A stretch of DNA of 64,000 nucleotides. Source: Thinopyrum elongatum (Eukaryota; Streptophyta; Magnoliopsida; Poales; Poaceae). A program made the translations under genes and the position numbers. Shown here one piece after another: positions 61,692 through 64,000 of this stretch. Under the pieces are notes generated by a model that did no database searches, was not told where the DNA came from, and saw nothing but the letters and a program-made list of their open reading frames with translations. Location: positions 732,480,587 to 732,544,586 of the forward strand of contig CM022303.1 in NCBI GenBank assembly GCA_011799875.1, read 5' to 3'. Positions within the stretch are counted from its first letter, which is position 1, and the number at the start of each line of letters is the position of its first letter.

Positions 61692-62140
61692 TTGAGCACA
61701 TCTGGACAAATGGCCTAGGAGATAATGGCTATTTAGCTAAGCAGATTCAAAATTTAGTTCAAAATTTAATATTTAAAAAAAAATTCAGGAAAATTCCAGT
61801 AAATACTACATGTTTCCAGTAGCATTCTGGGAAATTTTGAGCACATTTGGACAAATGGCCTAGGAGATAATGGCTATTTAGCTAAGCAGATTCAAAATTT
61901 AGTTCAAAATTTAATATTTTTAAAAAAATTCAGAAAAATTCCAGTAAATACTAAATGTTTCCAGTAGCATTCTGGGAAAGTTTGAGCACATTTGGACAAA
62001 TGACCTAAGAGACAATGGCTATTTAGCTAAGCAGATTCAAAATTTAATATTTTTTAAAAAATTCAGAAAAATTCCAGTAAATACTACATGTTTCCAGTAG
62101 TATTCTGAGAAAGTTTCAGCACATTTGGACAAATGTACCA
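61692..62140 (+). repeat. Tandem array, about 145-bp unit (copy B)
   Basis: Same 3.3-copy array as at 39192-39640, with one substitution noted (tggcctaagag to tgacctaagag). Confidence 0.85.
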
Positions 62141-62238
62141 GGAGATGATGTTTTTCTTCAATCGAACGTTTTGTTTTTTTTGCGGTTAACTTTGAGCCCA
62201 CCCTACATTTTCTTCCTGGATTCGCCACTGGTCACGAG

Positions 62239-64000
62239 GTACAAGAAGATGGTACAGTTATGATACGGAGAATGAAATCCACTGCTCACTGAATTATGCA
62301 CGTTTTCTCTACAAGTACTATTTACAGTTTATATTTGACGGTGAACTCAATTGGGGACACAAGTTTTGCATCTCCAGCATCGATCTGTTCCTATACTGTC
62401 AACTCAGCCGTAGACATTGGATTTACATCAACAAGGAGCGTAAAGACAGACTCGTTGCTTAACTGGATTAATGACTCTCTTCGTTAGCATATACTATCTT
62501 TTTTTTCTTTCGCTCCGTCAAACCTCGTATAGGTTTCTCTTTCTCCGGCAGTATCGCTAGCCTAACTTACTCTTGTATACCTTTCTGCTGATCAATAACA
62601 GATTAGCAGAAGCACAGCTGCATGCACATGTGTATGTATAGTTCCCTTGAGCCTAGCTAGCTTAAATGTACGTGTGAAATCTCATACTAGTATTGTTAAA
62701 GTATTCGCTATAGCTGTGAATTCGTTGAACAGGGCAATAAGGATGGATGAACAAAATCACAAGCACTGTGTGCAGTGCGAGCTAAGCAAGCTGGTATGTA
62801 AATGAAATCATGCATTATGCATCAATGCATGGTAAATCATTCATACCGCTGGCTGGTTATATTGTTCAGTCTTAAAAGTTAAAACCTGAACCCTCAAAGT
62901 GTCTTGAGTTCAGCCTTTCAACAGAGGCAGATGCAGTGCAGTTGGTTCAGTCCACGGAAGGCTGAGGCGCAAGCTAGACATTTCGGTTTGCTTGCTTCGA
63001 GTTTCGACGACATCCCAGTGTCGCCGAGATCCTAAAGCCGAGTTAATAACTTGATTGATTAATCACGCGTCTTTAGGTTATTAGTACATGATCACTGCTT
63101 CTGGTGTGTTGCTGTAATCAAGTACGGAGGCAACAAATTGTACTCCGTGAGTAGAGCTTACAAAGTGTCAAACTGGCCATTTCCCTCTTTGTGTGTTCAG
63201 ACAGCATGCCAAGCAGTGCCAAGAGCTACGGCGTGCTGCTCTACGAGCTCAAGGACTGGACTGGGTGCAGCAGCGGTTTCAAGTGATCCGATCCTGGAGC
63301 TAGTCTAGTCTAGTTAACTGAGGTGCTTGCGTATTTTGAGTGATCACAAATCCATCCAAAAGAGAGTTTAACAGCCTGCAGTTTCAGTTATAATTTATTG
63401 GATATGAATGATATGGCCAAATAATACAGTGAGTGAGGTGAATGAATCACAGATTATATGTGTTGTAATCCAAACACCTCAATGTGTCTGCATCCATGTT
63501 CATATGCCAGAAGCATTTTCTTCTTCTTTTTCTAATATTCCAGAAGCAATTTCGACAACAGATGGAGCCAAACATTAACTGGTGTTCAGCAAGGAAGGAG
63601 TCCCTCTGATTGCAAGCTACTCTGCTATGTACCACATCGGTTGCAAACTAGTACCATTATATTACTGTATATTGTATACACAAGATCAAACCGATTTTCT
63701 CCAGCCTCTGCTTTGGAAGAAACAGAGGAATAACAGAGACTCCCTTGCCATTTGTTTGTTTGTTTACCCCCTTCGAAATAAGAAGCAACAACTTGCCAAA
63801 TTGCAGTAAATGCTAGTTCCACATGATAGCCTACATCGTCCACCTGCACCTGTGGTGCGCTCCTCTTCCGCCACCGCCAGCAGCCAGTAGCCACTGCCAC
63901 GACTACCCAATCGCCGCCTCTCTCTACATCCAGGATTTCGTGGGTCGTCGCCCTCTTCTACGTCTTGGATGCCTCTCCACCATGTTTCCACAGCTCTAGT
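62239..64000. other. Non-coding flank, copy B (to window end)
   Basis: Matches 39739-41500 with essentially no differences noticed. No gene seen. Confidence 0.45.

Larger units (their letters stand above)
59921..62230 (+). mobile_element. hAT transposon derivative, 2,310 bp (copy B)
   Basis: Same ends and same 8-bp duplication GTCACGAG (59913-59920, 62231-62238) as copy A. It is 10 bp shorter because one unit of a small GCCAACTGGC tandem repeat near 60270 is missing. Confidence 0.9.
48426..64000 (+). repeat. Segmental duplication, copy B (continues beyond window)
   Basis: Direct repeat of copy A starting inside the SINE. It matches 19561-21511 (offset 28865, falling to 28863 after a 2-bp indel), then, past the Angela insertion, 21360-21511 (offset 32285) and 31281-41500 (offset 22511, falling to 22500). 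It is still matching at the last base. Its NB-LRR gene should lie a few kb beyond the right edge. Confidence 0.9.

Overview
The window is nuclear DNA of a grass, almost certainly a Triticeae species (wheat, Aegilops or barley type). This rests on the Angela/BARE/WIS-type copia LTR at 50.2-53.6 kb (start TGTTGGAAATATGCCC, end TTCCCCAACA), a related copia family starting TGTAGGAGATATGCCC, poly-A tailed tRNA-type SINEs, nested transposons, spliced genes and NB-LRR resistance-gene sequences. Most of the window is repeat DNA. Only one long gene-like reading frame is uninterrupted: the NB-LRR at 44392-48363, and its 5' end has been cut off. No bacterial-type features, CRISPR arrays or rRNA genes were seen.

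Layout. 1-9096: a copia element on the + strand whose left end lies outside the window. Its LTRs are nearly identical but its pol is badly decayed. It ends inside a multi-exon plant-mobile-domain (PMD) gene (9097-10965), so that gene has no 5' end. Convergent to it is a two-exon GRF-type zinc finger plus coiled-coil gene (11537-12205, minus). Then come a GC-rich block, a 5'-truncated LINE with an RNase H domain (12858-13546), an ADP/ATP-carrier-like exon fragment (to 13797), a UPL5-like HECT ubiquitin ligase pseudogene (15737-17517, minus), and two SINEs. The second SINE is split by a 1,068-bp hAT element with a perfect 8-bp target duplication.

19561-48425 and 48426-64000 are two direct, abutting copies of one segment. 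The second copy runs off the window. Shared content: an unassigned repeat region with a LINE-type zinc knuckle, gypsy LTR and gag fragments, the 3' end of an NB-LRR gene (LRR part), a 2.3-kb hAT element with 8-bp target duplications, and about 1.8 kb of flanking sequence. Each copy carries one private retrotransposon. Copy A holds a complete 9.77-kb copia element (21512-31280, minus, target duplication CAAGG). Copy B holds an odd LTR-LTR structure of the Angela type (50223-53639, target duplication AGGAC). Each site is empty in the other copy.

The duplication junction at 48425/48426 fuses the NB-LRR gene, about 20 codons upstream of its first in-frame Met, to the middle of a SINE. Copy A's NB-LRR has therefore lost its N-terminal (expected coiled-coil) region and promoter. 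A further NB-LRR copy is predicted just beyond the right edge. The strongest stories are this recent duplication of a resistance-gene segment and its chimeric junction, the mismatch between LTR divergence and duplication divergence, and a copia family that kept moving with a dead pol. All divergences quoted are hand counts and approximate.
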